The notes under the pieces: generated by a model
Told to the model about the DNA's origin: nothing
The model's database searches: none
Seen by the model: only the letters and a program-made list of their open reading frames with translations
In this document: one piece after another, positions 16,917 to 25,300 of the stretch
How the letters are laid out: the number at the start of each line of letters is the position of its first letter
How positions within the stretch are numbered: the first letter of the stretch is position 1
Assembly (NCBI RefSeq): GCF_036013745.1
Contig: NZ_CP107880.1
Location: 62,001-126,000 of the forward strand
Reading direction: 5' to 3'
DNA from: Streptomyces sp. NBC_00483
GTDB lineage: Bacteria; Actinomycetota; Actinomycetes; Streptomycetales; Streptomycetaceae
DNA: 64,000 bases
Made by a program: the position numbers and the translations under genes

Positions 16917-17229
16917 GCCGCACAGCATGTGAGGGCCGACGATTTTCGTCAATGAGTCGGAACGAAATACTCGCGACGCCCCGTTCCGCAACACCACTCC
17001 CCCGCACTGGACTTGACCTGCGACGACGCAGGAAGACGCCGCGGGCGGGCAGGTCACGTCACGTTCGAGGAACGCCATACGACTGCAACATTCGCCGCTG
17101 ACCAGCGCCCTCGTCACCGTCGGATCGCCACTCGCGTACCCATTTATGTAGGTGCTCTTGACTTAAATCGTGACCCCGCTGAAGCATGCTGCACACACCC
17201 GAGACCGACCAGCCGAGGAGCCACGCCTG
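16917..17229. promoter_or_regulatory. Divergent intergenic region between ROK and GH43 genes
   Basis: About 310 bases without a convincing full gene. It must hold both promoters. The part near 16935-17000 and the stretch around 17138-17170 (CATTTATGTAGG and TTGACTTAAATCG) are the A/T-richest and the best promoter candidates. A 14-codon leader frame (17186-17230, MLHTPETDQPRSHA) ends in a TGA that overlaps the GH43 ATG. Confidence 0.4.
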
Positions 17230-18561
17230 ATGACCCGGGACGAGACGAACGCAGCGCACATCGGCCGCCGCGGAGTGCTGGCCGGCATCGCCGGAACCAT
17301 GGGGGCGGTGGCGCTCCCCGCGGGCTCCGCGCTCGCACAACCCGTCCAGCCCCCGCGGCCCGCGGCGGGGCGGAAGTATCCGCCCAACTGGCCCGCCCTC
17401 GAACCGTACGGGCTCGCGGACACCCGCAAGGACCTCTGGCCGCGCGAGGACAACTCCTTCGTCCTGCCGCTCGAACTGCGCCCGCGCGACAAGGAGTTGG
17501 GGCGCGTCTGGATGCGCGACACCTACGTCAACTGCTTCGTCGTCGACGGCCGTCCGCTCTACGTGGCCACCGGCACCACCCGGGTGCCAGGGCTCTCGGC
17601 GGCCGGTCCCTGGAACGACGGCATCTTCGTGTGGACCGCCCCGTCGCTGCACGGCCCGTGGCGCCTCGCCGACACCACCGGCATCCGACCCGGTGCCGAG
17701 CGCGGCAAGGTCTGGTCGCCGGAGTTCGTGGACGAGAACCGGCCGGGGCGCACGGTGGTCGCACCGTGGCAGGAGTACTGGCACGACGAGCAGTTCGGCA
17801 AGCGCGCCAACGCCTGGGCGCCCGAGCTGCACCGCTTCCGCGGCAAGTGGTACATCGTCGCGTGCATGGGCGACCACTCCAAGCTGGTCGGCTCCTTCAT
17901 GCTGGTGAGCGACGGCGGGGTCGAGGGTCCCTACCGGCTCGTCGACGGCAATCTCGACAAGCCGTTCGGCGACTCGTTCATCGGCGGCCCCTCGTTCATC
18001 AAGCCGGGTGCGTACCACCACATCGACGGCGGCCTCTACACGGAGGGCGACGACGCGTGGCTGGTCCTGCACAACAACCTGTACGCCAAGTTCCGTCCGG
18101 ACATGGAGGACATCGTCCCGACGACGAACCTCCCGGCGTTCCAGCAGACCCCGTACTCGCCCGAGCCGTACCTGGAGGGCGCGTACGTCTTCAAGTACGG
18201 CGGCAAGTACTTCCTGGTGCACGCGGCGTGGGACCGCACCTCAGAGGGCACGGACGGGAGTACGCGTTACGCCTACGATCCGGCCGGCACCGGCCGCACG
18301 CAGTACCAGTACGACGCCGTCGTCGCCGTGGCCGACCGTCTGGAGGGCCCGTACTCCAAGCGCTGGACCGCGGGCGTCGGCGCCGGGCACAACAACTTCT
18401 TCGAGGACCACCACGGCGGCCTGTGGGCGACGTTCTTCCGCAACCCCGCCTTCGGCTACTGGGCCGACCCGTCCAGGTCGGGCGACGCCGCGGTGGCCGG
18501 TGTCGTACGCCTGGAGTGGACCGGACCGCAGGGCAATCGCCTGTACGTGAAGCGGACCTAA
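17230..18561 (+). CDS. Secreted glycoside hydrolase family 43 protein
   Basis: A 443-residue exported protein. A Tat-type signal (twin arginine in IGRRGVLAGIAG, near residues 15-27) ends at ALA, near residue 37. The rest is a five-bladed beta-propeller with GH43-style blade segments: GPWNDGIFVWTAPSLHGPWRL, NAWAPELHRFRGKWYIVAC, GPSFIKPGAYHHIDGGLY and EGAYVFKYGGKYFLVHAAWD. GH43 enzymes are arabinofuranosidases, xylosidases or galactanases acting on plant polysaccharides. ATG 17230 was chosen over the in-frame GTG 17170 because GAGGAG lies 9 bases upstream and the signal peptide then has a normal length. Confidence 0.85.
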   Translation: MTRDETNAAHIGRRGVLAGIAGTMGAVALPAGSALAQPVQPPRPAAGRKYPPNWPALEPYGLADTRKDLWPREDNSFVLPLELRPRDKELGRVWMRDTYVNCFVVDGRPLYVATGTTRVPGLSAAGPWNDGIFVWTAPSLHGPWRLADTTGIRPGAERGKVWSPEFVDENRPGRTVVAPWQEYWHDEQFGKRANAWAPELHRFRGKWYIVACMGDHSKLVGSFMLVSDGGVEGPYRLVDGNLDKPFGDSFIGGPSFIKPGAYHHIDGGLYTEGDDAWLVLHNNLYAKFRPDMEDIVPTTNLPAFQQTPYSPEPYLEGAYVFKYGGKYFLVHAAWDRTSEGTDGSTRYAYDPAGTGRTQYQYDAVVAVADRLEGPYSKRWTAGVGAGHNNFFEDHHGGLWATFFRNPAFGYWADPSRSGDAAVAGVVRLEWTGPQGNRLYVKRT

Positions 18562-18562
18562 A

Positions 18563-18609
18563 TTGGACTCGATCCAAACTGGGACGTACCTTAGAAGAAG
18601 CCGAGGTAC
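18563..18609. promoter_or_regulatory. Inverted repeats upstream of the DUF2180-Fur operon
   Basis: TTGGA-CTCGA-TCCAA (18563-18577) is a perfect 5-5-5 inverted repeat two bases after the GH43 stop. GTACCT (18586-18591) and AGGTAC (18604-18609) form a second, looser one. The first resembles actinomycete Fur-type TTGACTC boxes and lies about 100 bases upstream of a gene pair that encodes a Fur protein. Autoregulation is inferred. Confidence 0.45.
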
Positions 18610-18670
18610 ATATCAGCGCAGCCAGTGACGCCTGCCACCTCCGGTAACAAATCACCACGGAGGCCCCCAC

Positions 18671-18877
18671 ATGGCTTGCTACGACTGCATGCAGGAAAAC
18701 CGTCCCGACTCGACCGGCATCGGCATCTGCACCCGCTGCGGCCTGGCCACCTGCCACGACCACTCGCGCGTGCTCGCCACGCACGTCCAGCGGGCCAACG
18801 GCATGAGCCGCTCGACCAGCCGCCTCGCCGGGCGGCGCGTCGTCTGCCGCACCTGCCTGGCCGCAGAGGCCGCGTAA
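18671..18877 (+). CDS. DUF2180-family small cysteine-rich protein
   Basis: A 68-residue protein with zinc-finger-like cysteine pairs: CYDC near the N-terminus, CTRCG in the middle with a CHDH pair, and CRTC at the C-terminus. I recognise DUF2180, a small actinomycete family of unknown function. ATG 18671 follows CGGAGG with a good spacing. Its TAA overlaps the ATG of the Fur gene (TAATG), so the two are translationally coupled. A role as metal-binding partner or target of Fur regulation is plausible but unproven. Confidence 0.8.
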   Translation: MACYDCMQENRPDSTGIGICTRCGLATCHDHSRVLATHVQRANGMSRSTSRLAGRRVVCRTCLAAEAA

Positions 18878-19326
18878 TGACGGGCCAGGACGCGAGCGAG
18901 CTCCTCAGGCGCAGGGGTCTGCGCAGCACGGCGCAGCGGCGCGCCGTGCTGGCCGCGCTCCAGGGCCTGCCGCACGCGTCCGCGGCCGACCTGGAGGAGC
19001 GGATCGGGCCGTCCGGGCCGGAGGGATCCGCCGCGGTCCTGTCGCGTCAGGGGCTCTACAACATCCTGGAGGACCTCACCCGGGTCCACCTCGTGCGCTG
19101 CATCGAGCCGGCGGGCTCCCCCGCCCGGTTCGAACTGCGCGTGGGCGACAACCACCATCATCTGGTCTGCCGCTCCTGCGGCCGGATCGAGGACGTGGAC
19201 TGTGCCGTCGGCGCGGCCCCCTGCCTCGACCCGGTCCGGGACAGCGGCTTCACCGTTGACGAGGCCGAGGTCACCTGGTGGGGTCGATGCGCTGACTGCA
19301 GCCGGGCGTCGGAACGGCTCGCCTGA
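18877..19326 (+). CDS. Fur-family metalloregulator
   Basis: A 149-residue repressor. It has an N-terminal winged helix (about 1-85, LLRRRGLRSTAQRRAVLAAL and SRQGLYNILEDLTRVHLVR) and a C-terminal dimerisation/metal domain. That domain has DNHHHLVCRSCGRIEDVDC and a second CxxC in GRCADCSR, consistent with a structural zinc and a regulatory metal or peroxide site. The layout is FurA/PerR-like. The start at 18877 overlaps the DUF2180 stop. No catalase gene lies nearby, so whether it senses peroxide, iron or another metal is open. Confidence 0.88.
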   Translation: MTGQDASELLRRRGLRSTAQRRAVLAALQGLPHASAADLEERIGPSGPEGSAAVLSRQGLYNILEDLTRVHLVRCIEPAGSPARFELRVGDNHHHLVCRSCGRIEDVDCAVGAAPCLDPVRDSGFTVDEAEVTWWGRCADCSRASERLA

Positions 19327-19352
19327 CAGCCGGGACCCGGCGCGCGGGCCTT

Positions 19353-19942
19353 GTGCACGCACCCGAGCCGGCGCCACGATCTTGCAGGTCCGTCGTCGAC
19401 CTCGCGTGCGGCACCGGTTTCTACAGCCGCCTGTTCAAGCGGCGCGGCGCCACCGACGTGTGGGGCATCGACGTCTCGGGCGAGATGGTCGACGTCGCCC
19501 GCCGGGCTACGACATCGCCACCGCCGTCAACCTGCTCAACTATTCCGAGACGGTCGACGCGATGACGGCCATGTGCCGCACCATCCACGCCGCCGTCCGC
19601 CCCGGCGGCACCTTGTACGCCCTGAACCAGAGCCCCGACTACGACTTCGACGGGCCGAGCCCGCGGCCGTACGGCTTCCACTGCGAGTTGGAGGGCAGCC
19701 GCGTGGAGGTGGGCCCGCGGGTGCGTGTCACCGCGTTCCTGGAGCCCGAGCCCGTCTCCTTCGTCGCCAATCTCCCGCGCCGCGAGGTCTACGCCGAGGC
19801 CCTGACCCGGGCCGGTTTCACCGACGTCGCCTGGTCGCCGCTGGCCGTCTCGGACGAGGGCCGCGCCGCGTTCCCGGCCGGTTTCTGGGACGCCTACGAG
19901 GCCAATCCGCCCTTCGAGCTGCTCACCGCCCGGCGTCCCTGA
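19353..19942 (+). pseudogene. Decayed class I SAM-dependent methyltransferase
   Basis: Two methyltransferase pieces sit in different frames. The first (19353 to about 19510) carries SVVDLACGTGFYSRLFKRRG and VWGIDVSGEMVDVARR, which are motif I and the acidic loop. The second (about 19510-19942, another frame) resumes with YDIATAVNLLNYSETVDAM, RPGGTLYALNQSPDYDF and a normal C-terminus ending FELLTARRP. The roughly 40 residues normally between them are absent, so an internal deletion also shifted the frame. The usual N-terminal region before motif I is missing too. A sequencing error cannot explain the lost codons. Confidence 0.78.
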
Positions 19943-19949
19943 GCAGGGC

Positions 19950-21035
19950 TCATCCGTCGGGGGCATCGGGCGGGCGTCTGCCCGAGGACTCCGTCGGGTC
20001 CTCCCCCGCGGCGAGGTGTTCCAGCAGTTCGGCGAGTTCGTTGCAGGCGTTCTGCACCGAGTGCCGGGTGGCGCGCTGTTCCGTGACGAGCGCGGACAGC
20101 AGGAGCGCCGTCAGAGCGGCGGCTCCGTTGAAGGCCTGGAGCTTGGTCATGACCTCGATGTTGGACAGGTCGAAGAACGTGCCCCGGTCCTGGTGCGCCG
20201 CGTACGTGGTGAGCACGGACGCGAACAGCGCACAGAGCATGCTTCCGGCCAGCTCGAACCGGAGAGCCGCCCAGATCAGCAGCGGAAAGATCAGGAAGAG
20301 CATGCTCGGCGAGCTGAACACGGCGAACGGCACGAGCAGCAGGGCCACGGCCACCAGACACCCGGCCTCCACCCAGCGCCCTACGGGCATGCGCCCGATC
20401 CGCTGCCGGCTCGGCAGGAGTGTGCCCCGGCACAGCACGAGCAGCAGCGGGGTCACCAGCAGCACACCCATGGCGTCGCCCACCCACCAGGCCAGCCACA
20501 CGGGCAGGAAGTCCTCCGGGGCCAGCGACCCCGTCCACACCTGTGGCGCGGCGCCGGCCGTCGCGCTGATCAGCATGGCGCCGAGCCCGCCGAGGAAGAC
20601 CAGGCTGGTCCCGTCGCGCAGCCGTGACACATCGGGCCGGAAACCGACCCCTCGAAGCAGCAGAAAGGCGCAGATCGGCGCCGCGGTGTTGCCCGCGACC
20701 GTGACGATCGAGGTGAGGTCCGGGGTGGTGAGAGAGGTGATCACGAGGAAGGAGCCGAGCGCGATACCGGGCCACACCCACACGCCGAACACCAGTAAGG
20801 AGGCGACGGCGACCCCGGTCGGCGGCCAGATGGGGGTGACCACCACGCCCTCGACGCCGACCCGGCCCAGCAGGCCGAGGCGCCCTGCCGCGTAATAGCA
20901 GGCAGCCACGGCAAGTGCCTTCAGGGCCATCTCCATGACCGGCCGGAACCGCCGAGAAACCACCACAGCAGCCATCAGACACCGAGCGGGTCTCCTCGGC
21001 CACGCGAGACCCCCCGCTCGTGTGCGGGCGCGCAC
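19950..21035 (-). CDS. MASE1-domain membrane sensor without a catalytic output domain
   Basis: About 361 residues with eight to ten membrane helices. The MASE1 hallmark TPIWPPTGVAVASLLVFG and WPGIALGSFLV occur near residues 65-105, and WLAWWVGDAMGVLLVTPLLL near 180-200. The protein ends in a short cytoplasmic helix (EQRATRHSVQNACNELAELLEHL) with no GGDEF, kinase or phosphatase domain. Its start (GTG 21035, or ATG 20975 in frame) follows the PP2C gene stop by 3 bases in the longer version. The two may work as a split receptor and phosphatase. The start is uncertain. Confidence 0.75.
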   Translation of the reverse strand: MRARTRAGGLAWPRRPARCLMAAVVVSRRFRPVMEMALKALAVAACYYAAGRLGLLGRVGVEGVVVTPIWPPTGVAVASLLVFGVWVWPGIALGSFLVITSLTTPDLTSIVTVAGNTAAPICAFLLLRGVGFRPDVSRLRDGTSLVFLGGLGAMLISATAGAAPQVWTGSLAPEDFLPVWLAWWVGDAMGVLLVTPLLLVLCRGTLLPSRQRIGRMPVGRWVEAGCLVAVALLLVPFAVFSSPSMLFLIFPLLIWAALRFELAGSMLCALFASVLTTYAAHQDRGTFFDLSNIEVMTKLQAFNGAAALTALLLSALVTEQRATRHSVQNACNELAELLEHLAAGEDPTESSGRRPPDAPDG

Positions 21036-21038
21036 CCT

Positions 21039-21884
21039 TCAGGCGGTCGGCGGGCGCCGCCCCGCGGTGCCGACGTCGTGGCCGACGACGAGGACGGCGG
21101 CGTCGTCCTCGTGGCCCACCGAATCCGCCAGCTTCATCACGCCGCCGGCGAGTGTGTCGACGCCGAGGCCGGCCGCGGCGGTGACCTCGGCGAGCCGCCG
21201 CACCTGTTCGAGACCGTCGTCGAGGTCGAGGGATGGGCCCTCGACCACGCCGTCGGTGGGCAGGACGAAGACACCACCTGTGCTCAGCCGGTGGCACGCG
21301 ACGGGGAAGGAGGCGCCCTCCAGGACACCGAGCGGTGGCCCGCCCTCCTCCTCGTCGATGCCGGATCTGCCGTCGGCGGTGGCCCAGATGTGCGGGATGT
21401 GACCGGCCCGCGCGCACTCCAGGGTGCCGCTGGCCGGGTCGAGCCGCAGGAACGTGCAGGTGGCGAACAGGTCGGTGTCCAGGGAGACCAGGAGGTCGTT
21501 CGTGCGGCCGAGCAACTCCCCCGGGTCTCCGGTGACGGAGGCCAGCGCACGCAGCACAACACGGACCTGCCCCATGTACGCGGCCGCCTGGATGTTGTGC
21601 CCCTGAACGTCGCCGATGGACAGGCCGATGCAGCCGTCGGCCATGGTGAAGGCGTCGTACCAGTCGCCGCCGACGTTGAGTCCGTGGTTGGCGGGCATGT
21701 AGCCCACGGCGAGGCGGACGCCCTCGGGGTGGGGCAGGTCACGGGGCAGCATGCCCCGCTGCAGCGCCACCGCCAGTTCGACCCGCGAGCGCTGCAACTG
21801 CGCCAGCTCCCGCGCCCGGGCGGTGAGCGCACCGAGCTTGGTCAGCAGTTCCTGACCGTCCTCGAGGGACTCGCTGCGGAACAT
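21039..21884 (-). CDS. SpoIIE/RsbU-type PP2C serine phosphatase
   Basis: A 281-residue protein phosphatase. A short N-terminal coiled coil (about 1-45) precedes the catalytic domain, with VGGDWYDA and GDVQGHNIQAAAYMGQ (metal-binding aspartates), ARAGHIPHIW, LPTDGVVE and DDAAVLVV. Such enzymes dephosphorylate anti-sigma-factor antagonists in partner-switching pathways. There is no PAS, GAF or membrane domain of its own. The MASE1 gene immediately downstream, in the same operon, may supply the sensing part. ATG 21884 gives the start. Confidence 0.9.
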   Translation of the reverse strand: MFRSESLEDGQELLTKLGALTARARELAQLQRSRVELAVALQRGMLPRDLPHPEGVRLAVGYMPANHGLNVGGDWYDAFTMADGCIGLSIGDVQGHNIQAAAYMGQVRVVLRALASVTGDPGELLGRTNDLLVSLDTDLFATCTFLRLDPASGTLECARAGHIPHIWATADGRSGIDEEEGGPPLGVLEGASFPVACHRLSTGGVFVLPTDGVVEGPSLDLDDGLEQVRRLAEVTAAAGLGVDTLAGGVMKLADSVGHEDDAAVLVVGHDVGTAGRRPPTA

Positions 21885-21990
21885 CGTTCGCCCCGTTCCA
21901 GGAGATTTTCCCCCACTGTGCCCGCGGACCGGCCCGGTCGCATGTCAACGGCCCGCGCGAGCGGTACCACGTCTCCCCCTGCCTGCGGTG

Positions 21991-23427
21991 TTATTCGGTG
22001 CGCCGTGGGCGGGCGAGCACCGCCGTGCCGAGCGCGGTCAGGAGCAGGCCGGCCAGCGGCCAGCGCACCGCCGTGGTGAAACCGTGCAGCAGCGCGGTGC
22101 GGTGCGGGGCCGCGAAGGCGGCGGCCGCACCCGCGGCCACCGTGTTGAAGACGGCGGAGCCGATCGAGCCGCCGACTTGTTGGGCCGAGTTGAGGGCGGC
22201 CGAGGCGATGCCGGAGTCCTCGGGCGGGAGGTGGGACGTGGCCGTGGTCATCAGGGCCAGGAAGGTGGCGCCCATGCCGATGCCGAACAGGGCGAGTCCG
22301 GGCAGGATGCCGGTCGCGTAGTCCGCGTTCACCGTCAGGCGGCTGAGCCACCACAGGCCCGACGCGGCGACGCACAGGCCGCTCACCATCATCACGCGCG
22401 CGCCGAGCCGGGGCAGCAGCCGGGTGCCGAGCTGTGTCGCGGTCAGCGTGGTGATCAGGCTCAGCGGCAGGAAGCCGAGGCCGGTGCGGGCCGCCGACCA
22501 GCCGAGGACGGTCTGCAGGTGGAAGGTGAGGAAGAGCGAGAGGGACAGTTGCGCCGCCATCAGGCAGGCCCCCGCCACGAGGGCCGCCACCCGGGCCGGA
22601 TCGCGCAGCAGGCGCGGCGGCAGCAGCGGGGTGCGGGCCCTGCGCAGCCAGGCGGCGAAGAGCAGGAGCAGCACCACGCCCGCCGACAGCGCCGTCACCA
22701 CGGGGCGGCCGGTCCAGCCGCTGTGCTCCGCCGCGCTGAACCCGTAGACGAGCAGGGTCAGTCCGCCGCAGGCGAGCAGCGCCCCGGGCACATCAAGGCG
22801 ACCGCGGGTGCGCGGCGCCGTGTCGGGTGGCATGAGCGCACTGCAGGCGAGGGCCGCCCCGGCGAAGAGGACATTGACGTAGAGGCACCAGCGCCAGCCC
22901 GCGGTCTCGGTCAGCACGCCGCCGAGGGTGACACCGAGGGCGCCGCCCGCGCCGCCGAGCGCGCCGAAGATCGCGATGGCGCGGCGGCGTTCGCGCAGGT
23001 CCGGGAAGGTCGTCGTGATCAGGGCGAGGGCGCTCGCGGCCAGCAGCGCGGCGAACACTCCCTGCAGGGCGCGCGCCGCGAACAGCGTCCCGGACCCCGG
23101 GGCCGCGCCGCCGGCCGCGGAGGCGACGGCGAAGCCGGCCAGGCCGGTCAGGAAGACCCGCTTGCGTCCGACGAGGTCGGCGATCCGGCCCGCCAGCAGG
23201 AGCAGTCCGCCGAAGGCGAGGGTGTACGAGGTGATGGCCCAGGGACGGGCCGCGTCGCTCATGGCGAGGTCGCGCTGCATGGAGGGCAGCGCGACGTTCA
23301 CGATGGTCGCGTCCAGCAGGATCATCAGCTGGGCGAGCCCGAGCACCGCCAGGCCCCACCAACGGCGTGGTGGGGCGGGCGGTGACGAGGCTCCGGTCAT
23401 CGTGACCGGGGCGCAGTCCTGTGTCAT
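21991..23427 (-). CDS. MFS drug transporter, EmrB/QacA (DHA2) type
   Basis: A 478-residue major facilitator with about 14 predicted spans. The first helix holds LAQLMILLDATIVNVALPSMQRDL, the DHA2 motif D1. GRIADLVGRKRVFL is motif A, and GALGGAGGALGVTLGGVL is motif C of exporters. It probably exports a drug or metabolite by proton antiport. It lies 83 bases downstream of the deaminase gene on the same strand and could be cotranscribed with it. The substrate is unknown. Confidence 0.88.
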   Translation of the reverse strand: MTQDCAPVTMTGASSPPAPPRRWWGLAVLGLAQLMILLDATIVNVALPSMQRDLAMSDAARPWAITSYTLAFGGLLLLAGRIADLVGRKRVFLTGLAGFAVASAAGGAAPGSGTLFAARALQGVFAALLAASALALITTTFPDLRERRRAIAIFGALGGAGGALGVTLGGVLTETAGWRWCLYVNVLFAGAALACSALMPPDTAPRTRGRLDVPGALLACGGLTLLVYGFSAAEHSGWTGRPVVTALSAGVVLLLLFAAWLRRARTPLLPPRLLRDPARVAALVAGACLMAAQLSLSLFLTFHLQTVLGWSAARTGLGFLPLSLITTLTATQLGTRLLPRLGARVMMVSGLCVAASGLWWLSRLTVNADYATGILPGLALFGIGMGATFLALMTTATSHLPPEDSGIASAALNSAQQVGGSIGSAVFNTVAAGAAAAFAAPHRTALLHGFTTAVRWPLAGLLLTALGTAVLARPRRTE

Positions 23428-23510
23428 CGAGTGTGGTGGTCCGTGGTGTTCGGTCGGGAGCGGGCGCTGTTCCGTCGGGAAGTGGGCGGCGGGCGCGCCC
23501 CTTCAGGGCT

Positions 23511-24020
23511 TCAGGCGCCGGTGGGGGCGCCGGGGACGCGGCGCTCGCCGCCGTTGCGCCGCTGCCACTCGCGGTAGACGTCGACGGCGTCGGCGTGCGG
23601 CTCGTAGGTCATCGGCAGCCGGCGCTCGTCCCAGTTCTTGGCGAACTCGCCGTAAAACGTGTCGAGTTCGAAGTACTTGCGGTCGTCCACGTAGTGCGGG
23701 GCGTACTCCTCGCGGGTCGTGACGAAGACGACCTCGGCGGGGCTGCAGTAGTAGAGCGCGGCCAGGCACATCGGGCACGGGTGGGCGAGGACGTAGATCG
23801 TGGCGTCGGTGAGGTGCTCGGTGCCCAGCTTGGTGCAGGCCTCGCGGATGGCGAGGATCTCGGCGTGCGCGGTGGGGTCGTTGGTCTGCGCGACCTGGTT
23901 GGGGCTCTCCGCGATGATCTCGCCGCCCTGGACGATGACCGTGGCGAAGGGGCGTCCTCCGTCGGCGACATTGGCGCGGGCGATGTCGATGGTGCGCTGG
24001 GCGAAGTCCTTGACGTCCAT
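23511..24020 (-). CDS. Nucleoside/guanine deaminase-type zinc enzyme
   Basis: A 169-residue CMP/dCMP deaminase-fold protein. HAEILAIREA (His52, Glu54) and PCPMCLAALYYCSP (Cys82, Cys85) form the zinc site. DDRKYFELDTFYGEFA in the C-terminal part resembles guanine deaminases. It would hydrolytically deaminate a purine base or a related heterocycle. ATG 24020 was chosen because GAAGGAGCT lies at the correct distance. The frame stays open upstream through the 11-bp repeat, encoding a GSPPEALRKPS-like repeat that is probably not translated. It is divergent from the LysR gene. Confidence 0.85.
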   Translation of the reverse strand: MDVKDFAQRTIDIARANVADGGRPFATVIVQGGEIIAESPNQVAQTNDPTAHAEILAIREACTKLGTEHLTDATIYVLAHPCPMCLAALYYCSPAEVVFVTTREEYAPHYVDDRKYFELDTFYGEFAKNWDERRLPMTYEPHADAVDVYREWQRRNGGERRVPGAPTGA

Positions 24021-24067
24021 GGAGAGCTCCTTCTCTTGCTGTTCCGAACCGGTCTCGCTCCCCGAAG

Positions 24068-24166
24068 ACTCCCGGAGGACTTCCGGAGGACTTCCGGAGG
24101 GCTTCCGGAGGGCTTCCGGAGGGCTTCCGGAGGGCTTCCGGAGGGCTTCCGGAGGGCTTCCGGAGG
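24068..24166. repeat. 11-bp tandem repeat (nine units) in a divergent promoter region
   Basis: Nine contiguous 11-base units run from 24068 to 24166. Six identical GCTTCCGGAGG units (24101-24166) follow two ACTTCCGGAGG units (24079-24100) and one ACTCCCGGAGG (24068-24078). Each unit holds the palindrome TCCGGA. The array lies between the divergent deaminase (start 24020) and LysR (start 24272) genes. Confidence 0.95.
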
Positions 24167-24271
24167 AGCGGGCCGATGGGTTCACGGTGCATCGGCTGGA
24201 CCTATAGCGTCAAAGACTCGATGGGCATGGGTTGTATTGGTGTTCTCTATACCTGCTTCTACGCTGGGAGT

Positions 24272-25213
24272 ATGTCCGTCGAGCTGCGTCAGGTGCGCTA
24301 CTTCATGGCCGTGGTCGAGCACGCGGGGTTCACCCGCGCCGCCGAGGCACTGCGGATCTCCCAGCCGACCCTGTCCCAGCAGGTCAGACAGCTGGAGCGG
24401 AATCTGGGCGTGCAGCTCCTCGATCGCAGCGGGCGCACGGTGCGGCCGACCGACGCGGGGCGCGCGTATCTGGGCCACGCGCGGCGCGCGCTGCGGGATC
24501 TGGCCGCCGGGGAGCGTGCGCTGCACGACGTACGGGATCTGTCGCGCGGGCATCTGCGCCTGGGGGTGACGCCGACGTTCACCTCGTATCTGGTCGGCCC
24601 GCTCATCGCCGCGCTGCGGGAGAGGCATCCGGGGATCACGGTCGCCGTGCGGGAGCTGACGCAGGACCTGCTGGAGGCCGAGCTGCTCGCGGACGCGTGC
24701 GACCTGGGTATCGCCTTTCGGGGCGGCCAGTTGCCCGGGATCGCGGTGGAGCCGCTGTTCACGGAGAACCTCAGCCTGGTCACGGGCGACGGGGCCGACT
24801 CGGCCCGCGCGGCGGCCGGACCGTGGGCCGCCGCGGACCTGGACCGGCTGCATCTCGCGCTGCTCAGCCGGGACTTCGCCACCCGCGGCCGGATCGACGC
24901 GTACTTCGCCGAGCACCAGGTACGGCCCCTGATCGCGGTCGAGGCCAATTCCCTGCAAACGCTGATCGACATCGTGCAGCGCACCGGCCTGGCCACCGTC
25001 CTCCCCGACCCGGTCACCCACGGCCATCCGCACCTGACCCCGCTCCCGGTCGACCCTCCCCTGCCCACGCGTACGGCCGCCCTCCTCAGCCGCGCGGACG
25101 GCTACCGGAGCGCGGCGGCGCAGGCCTTCGCCGGGCTCGTCCGCGAGCACATCGAGGCTCGTCCGTTCCGGCCTCCCGAGCCCCAAACCCATGTGACCCA
25201 GAACACACATTAG
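24272..25213 (+). CDS. LysR-family transcriptional regulator
   Basis: A 313-residue activator/repressor. The N-terminal HTH (about 1-60) has LRQVRYFMAVVEHAGFTRAAEALRIS and TLSQQVRQLE. The C-terminal effector domain (about 90-295) has GHLRLGVTPTFTSYLVGPLI. The sequence is CynR/CbbR-like. ATG 24272 (MSVELRQ) was chosen over the upstream in-frame start because it gives the standard LysR N-terminus. It faces away from the deaminase-MFS genes across the 11-bp array and is the obvious candidate for their regulation. Confidence 0.88.
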   Translation: MSVELRQVRYFMAVVEHAGFTRAAEALRISQPTLSQQVRQLERNLGVQLLDRSGRTVRPTDAGRAYLGHARRALRDLAAGERALHDVRDLSRGHLRLGVTPTFTSYLVGPLIAALRERHPGITVAVRELTQDLLEAELLADACDLGIAFRGGQLPGIAVEPLFTENLSLVTGDGADSARAAAGPWAAADLDRLHLALLSRDFATRGRIDAYFAEHQVRPLIAVEANSLQTLIDIVQRTGLATVLPDPVTHGHPHLTPLPVDPPLPTRTAALLSRADGYRSAAAQAFAGLVREHIEARPFRPPEPQTHVTQNTH

Positions 25214-25300
25214 GCACGCATGATCACGGGTATGAGCCCGGGCGCTGCCTGGACAGATCCAGGGAGAACGACAAGAAACACCACACCCTGGGAGGTATCG

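Noticed and set aside
17041..17130. Possible tRNA-like TTCGA loop in the ROK-GH43 gap
   Set aside because: No acceptor or anticodon stems can be paired around it.
20016..23500. Long Gln/Arg/Gly-rich frames on the plus strand opposite the phosphatase and MFS genes
   Set aside because: They are antisense shadows of the real minus-strand genes with typical Arg/Gly/Ala composition.
24021..24185. N-terminal extension of the deaminase encoding GSPPEALRKPS-like repeats
   Set aside because: A good ribosome site stands before the ATG at 24020 and the repeats are simply the 11-bp array read in frame.
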